From: Cryobacterium tagatosivorans
GTDB taxonomy: Bacteria; Actinomycetota; Actinomycetes; Actinomycetales; Microbacteriaceae
Length of the DNA: 64,000 nucleotides
Direction: 5' to 3'
Assembly (NCBI RefSeq): GCF_004402215.1
Contig: NZ_SOEZ01000054.1
Location: forward strand, 1-64,000
In this document: one piece after another, positions 62,187-64,000 of the stretch
How the letters are laid out: the number at the start of each line of letters is the position of its first letter
Position numbering within the stretch: the first letter of the stretch is position 1
Notes under the pieces: generated by a model
The model's database searches: none
Seen by the model: only the letters and a program-made list of their open reading frames with translations
What the model was told of the DNA's origin: nothing
Position numbers and translations under genes: made by a program

Positions 62187-62890
62187 GCGCTGGGCCCCCA
62201 GAAGCCGGCGGCCTTGCCGGCCGGGCCGGCCTGCGCGACGACGCGGAAGACGATGCGGGTGCGCCCGATCGTGACGACCGAGTCGGGCTCGAGGGCGGCC
62301 TTCTTGACCGGCTCGCCGTTGAGCTGCGAGCCGTTGGTGGAATCGAGGTCGTGCACCTGGGCGCGGGAGCCGTCCCAGAGGATCTCGACGTGGCGGCGCG
62401 AGGTGCCGCTGTCATCGACGGTGATGTCGGCGTCGCTGCCGCGGCCGATGACGGTGCGGGCCTTGACGATCGGGTGGCGCTTGCCGTTGATCTCGAGCAC
62501 CGGCGTCCAGGCGATGTTGCCCTTGAGGTTGCTGGAGTCGATCTGCACCATGCCGACGCTGAGGCCGGAGTCCTCGGCGAGGGTGATCTCGACGGCGCCG
62601 GCGAACTGGTAGCGCTGCTCGCGGGCGTGCTGCTCGACCAGCTGGGTGAGTTCGTCGATGAGGGTCGGGCCGATCCCGGTCATCCGGGAGAAGTCGGCGC
62701 GCGCCAGCCGCACGGTGAAGCGGTTGGGCGCGAGGATGCGGTCGCGCGAGACGACGGCGGCCTTGGTGTCGAGCTCGCGCCGAAGCGCCGAGGTGATCTC
62801 CACCGGCTGCACGCCCGACTTGAAGGTCTTCGCGAAAGCGCCGTTGACGGCGCGCTCCAAGCCCTTTTCAAAGTTGTCCAGTATGCCCAC
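62183..62890 (-). CDS. fhaA: FHA-domain protein FhaA
   Basis: A 235-residue protein. The N-terminal half is the FhaA/DUF3662 domain (MGILDNFEKGLERAVNGAFAKTFKSGVQPVEIT), and the C-terminal half an FHA domain (VIGRGSDADITVDDSGTSRRHVEILWDGSRAQVHDLDSTNGSQLNG). It binds phosphorylated partners such as the MurJ tail in mycobacteria; that tail is missing from this MurJ. First gene of the leftward fha-pst-rod-pbp-pkn operon. It is shorter than mycobacterial FhaA, lacking the long middle region. Confidence 0.93.
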   Translation of the reverse strand: MGILDNFEKGLERAVNGAFAKTFKSGVQPVEITSALRRELDTKAAVVSRDRILAPNRFTVRLARADFSRMTGIGPTLIDELTQLVEQHAREQRYQFAGAVEITLAEDSGLSVGMVQIDSSNLKGNIAWTPVLEINGKRHPIVKARTVIGRGSDADITVDDSGTSRRHVEILWDGSRAQVHDLDSTNGSQLNGEPVKKAALEPDSVVTIGRTRIVFRVVAQAGPAGKAAGFWGPSA

Positions 62891-63336
62891 AGGTCTCCCG
62901 ATCCGATCCGTTTGGCTATGAGCATGTTACTTGGCTCACGTGTTAACTCGCCTGAAGGGCGGTTGAGCGCACGAAATGTCATCTTACGGGCGCGGTCGTT
63001 GCGCAGCCTATTTCGCCGCGGTCGCCACTGCCGTCCCGGTCGCCCTGCCGGGGGAGCCGGAGGTGGGTTCGGCCATCACCGGACACCCCCGAAGTGCGCC
63101 CGATGTTCTCCCACGCGCACAACTCCTCCAATTCGGTGCCGCCGCCGGGCAGGCCCCGCGGAATCACGCGGATCCTCGGAGTTGTCCGGTGATTCTGGAG
63201 GAGTTGTGCGCCCCAGGGTCGCATGTCGGGGTAGCGCGTCGGAAGCCCCCGGTGAGCGGTGGCGGAGGCCGGCGAACCGTGCAAGCGGGCCTCATGGCGA
63301 AAACAGGCATCTGAAAGTGCTAGCATTTCTAAGTTC
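62891..63336. other. fhaA-tRNA-Leu intergenic region with interlocked inverted repeats
   Basis: 446 bp without a convincing gene. Two inverted repeats interlock: ATCACCGGACA (63075-63085) with 63183-63193, and GCGCACAACTCCTCCA (63115-63130) with 63196-63211. The fhaA operon promoter should lie at 62891-63000. TAGCAT at 63321-63326 may be the -10 of the tRNA gene. Confidence 0.65.
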
Positions 63337-63420
63337 GCGCGAGTGGCGGAATTGGCAGACGCGCTGGCTTCAGGTGCCAGTGTTCGAAAGGACGTGGGGG
63401 TTCAAGTCCCCCCTCGCGCA
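63337..63420 (+). tRNA. tRNA-Leu (CAG)
   Basis: 84 nt with a long variable arm: acceptor GCGCGAG/CTCGCGC, anticodon stem CTGGC/GCCAG, loop TTCAGGT with CAG at 63371-63373, discriminator A, no encoded CCA. Confidence 0.96.
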
Positions 63421-63474
63421 CAGCGGGTTGATTGCTAAATAGGTTGAATCTATTTGCGAAACCCAGTCGGACAA

Positions 63475-63504
63475 GAAAGGCCCCCGAGCAATCGGGGGCC
63501 TTTC
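63475..63504 (+). terminator. terminator after tRNA-Leu
   Basis: GAAAGGCCCCCGA pairs with TCGGGGGCCTTTC across a GCAA loop, followed by GTTT. Confidence 0.88.
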
Positions 63505-63635
63505 GTTTACAGACTGCGATGTTCCTTCCGCAGGCAGTGCCCGCCGCGTGCCTGGCTGAGCCCCTCGAATGAGCGAACCGGGAACGACACGAGAAGCTGA
63601 CGTTGACGTCAGCTTCAAGTCCGGGGACGGATGGG

Positions 63636-63994
63636 TTAGGCCACGACGGCGACGGCCGTCCTGGACGCCGCGGCGATCACGTCGTCAAGCCGATCGCGGG
63701 CGGTCTGCAGCGCTCCGACTCGTTCATCGAGCCGCGCTCGTTCGTTCACGAGCATCTCGCGCTGCTCCTCGGTGGTCATCCCGGTGTCCATGCACGGCAG
63801 AAGGTCGGCGATCCGGCGGCTCGACAAACCGGCCGCGTACATCTGCTGGAAGAACACCACCTGGCCGACCGCGTCCTCCCGGTATTCCCGCTGACCGCCC
63901 GAGGTGCGCTCGCTGGCGAGCAGCCCCTTCTCTTCGTAGTAACGAAGCGCGCGAACGCTCACCCCGCCCGTCGCGCAAGCTCGCCGATCCTCAT
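63636..63994 (-). pseudogene. MerR family regulator, probable N-terminal frameshift
   Basis: A MerR-type repressor or activator. The frame ending at 63636 reads VSVRALRYYEEKGLLASERTSGGQREYRE, the second half of the MerR wing-helix DNA-binding domain. A dimerisation helix (RARLDERVGALQTARDRLDDVIAAA) follows. The first helix (MRIGELARRAG) is encoded from the ATG at 63994, but in another frame, which stops at 63959. One missing base in a G run (near 63962-63966) would restore a single frame. If real, the gene is broken; if a sequencing error, it is an intact MerR protein. A GTG at 63962 would give only a truncated protein. Confidence 0.55.
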
Positions 63995-64000
63995 CGCTGT

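Noticed and set aside
63370-63618. 82-codon minus-strand frame after tRNA-Leu
   Set aside because: It overlaps the tRNA and its terminator and has no ribosome site.

Overview
This window is high-GC actinobacterial chromosome around the replication origin, most likely Microbacteriaceae (Micrococcales). The evidence is the gene order rpmH-dnaA-dnaN-gnd-recF-dciA-gyrB-gyrA-DUF3566-tRNA-Ile-tRNA-Ala-ppiA-rhomboid-crgA-trpG/pknB-pknA-pbpA-rodA-pstP-fhaB-fhaA-tRNA-Leu. This closely parallels the first ~30 kb of other actinobacterial chromosomes, and there are no mycolate-associated genes. No species is assigned.

Layout. 0-3.6 kb: a minus-strand operon running aminotransferase, 2-oxoacid dehydrogenase E1 alpha, E1 beta, E2 (cut by the window edge). 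3.7-8 kb: a holin-like membrane protein, a WXG-like protein coupled to a lipase-like hydrolase with a strange charged repeat, a low-molecular-weight tyrosine phosphatase coupled to purB, and then a long perfect hairpin. 8-14 kb: two small membrane proteins, the three-gene proton-translocating transhydrogenase, a helical-repeat protein and a flavin amine oxidase. 14-18 kb: dnaB and the rpsF-ssb-rpsR-rplI operon, separated by a stretch rich in DnaA boxes. 18-24 kb: an AbiEi/endonuclease-like gene bracketed by related palindromes, then a sugar ABC importer whose first gene overlaps the tRNA CCA-adding enzyme. 24-32 kb: DUF6049 protein, murJ, trxB-trxA behind a SigR-type promoter, an aminotransferase and a D-Ala-D-Ala ligase-like ATP-grasp enzyme.

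32-36.3 kb is the chromosome segregation locus. A 2.3-kb stretch without a convincing gene carries seven parS sites, two of them abutting simple tandem-repeat arrays. An eighth parS covers the parA start codon. parB, parA, rsmG, khpB, yidC, yidD, rnpA and rpmH follow on the minus strand. oriC is placed between dnaA and dnaN (41.24-41.59 kb), where eight DnaA-box-like 9-mers cluster; more boxes lie upstream of dnaA. Rightward genes cover the sliding clamp, RecF, the helicase loader DciA and gyrase. The right arm holds the cell-wall growth and PASTA-kinase signalling cluster, transcribed leftward from fhaA to pknB.

Most genes are ordinary core genes. The unusual material is in the spaces and insertions: the parS cluster with its repeats, long hairpins at gene ends, a REP-like insert in recF, a low-complexity tail on S6, a His/Asp/Glu/Arg/Gly repeat inside a hydrolase, and a likely frameshifted merR gene at the right edge. 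I did not find a convincing new multi-gene defence or biosynthetic system.
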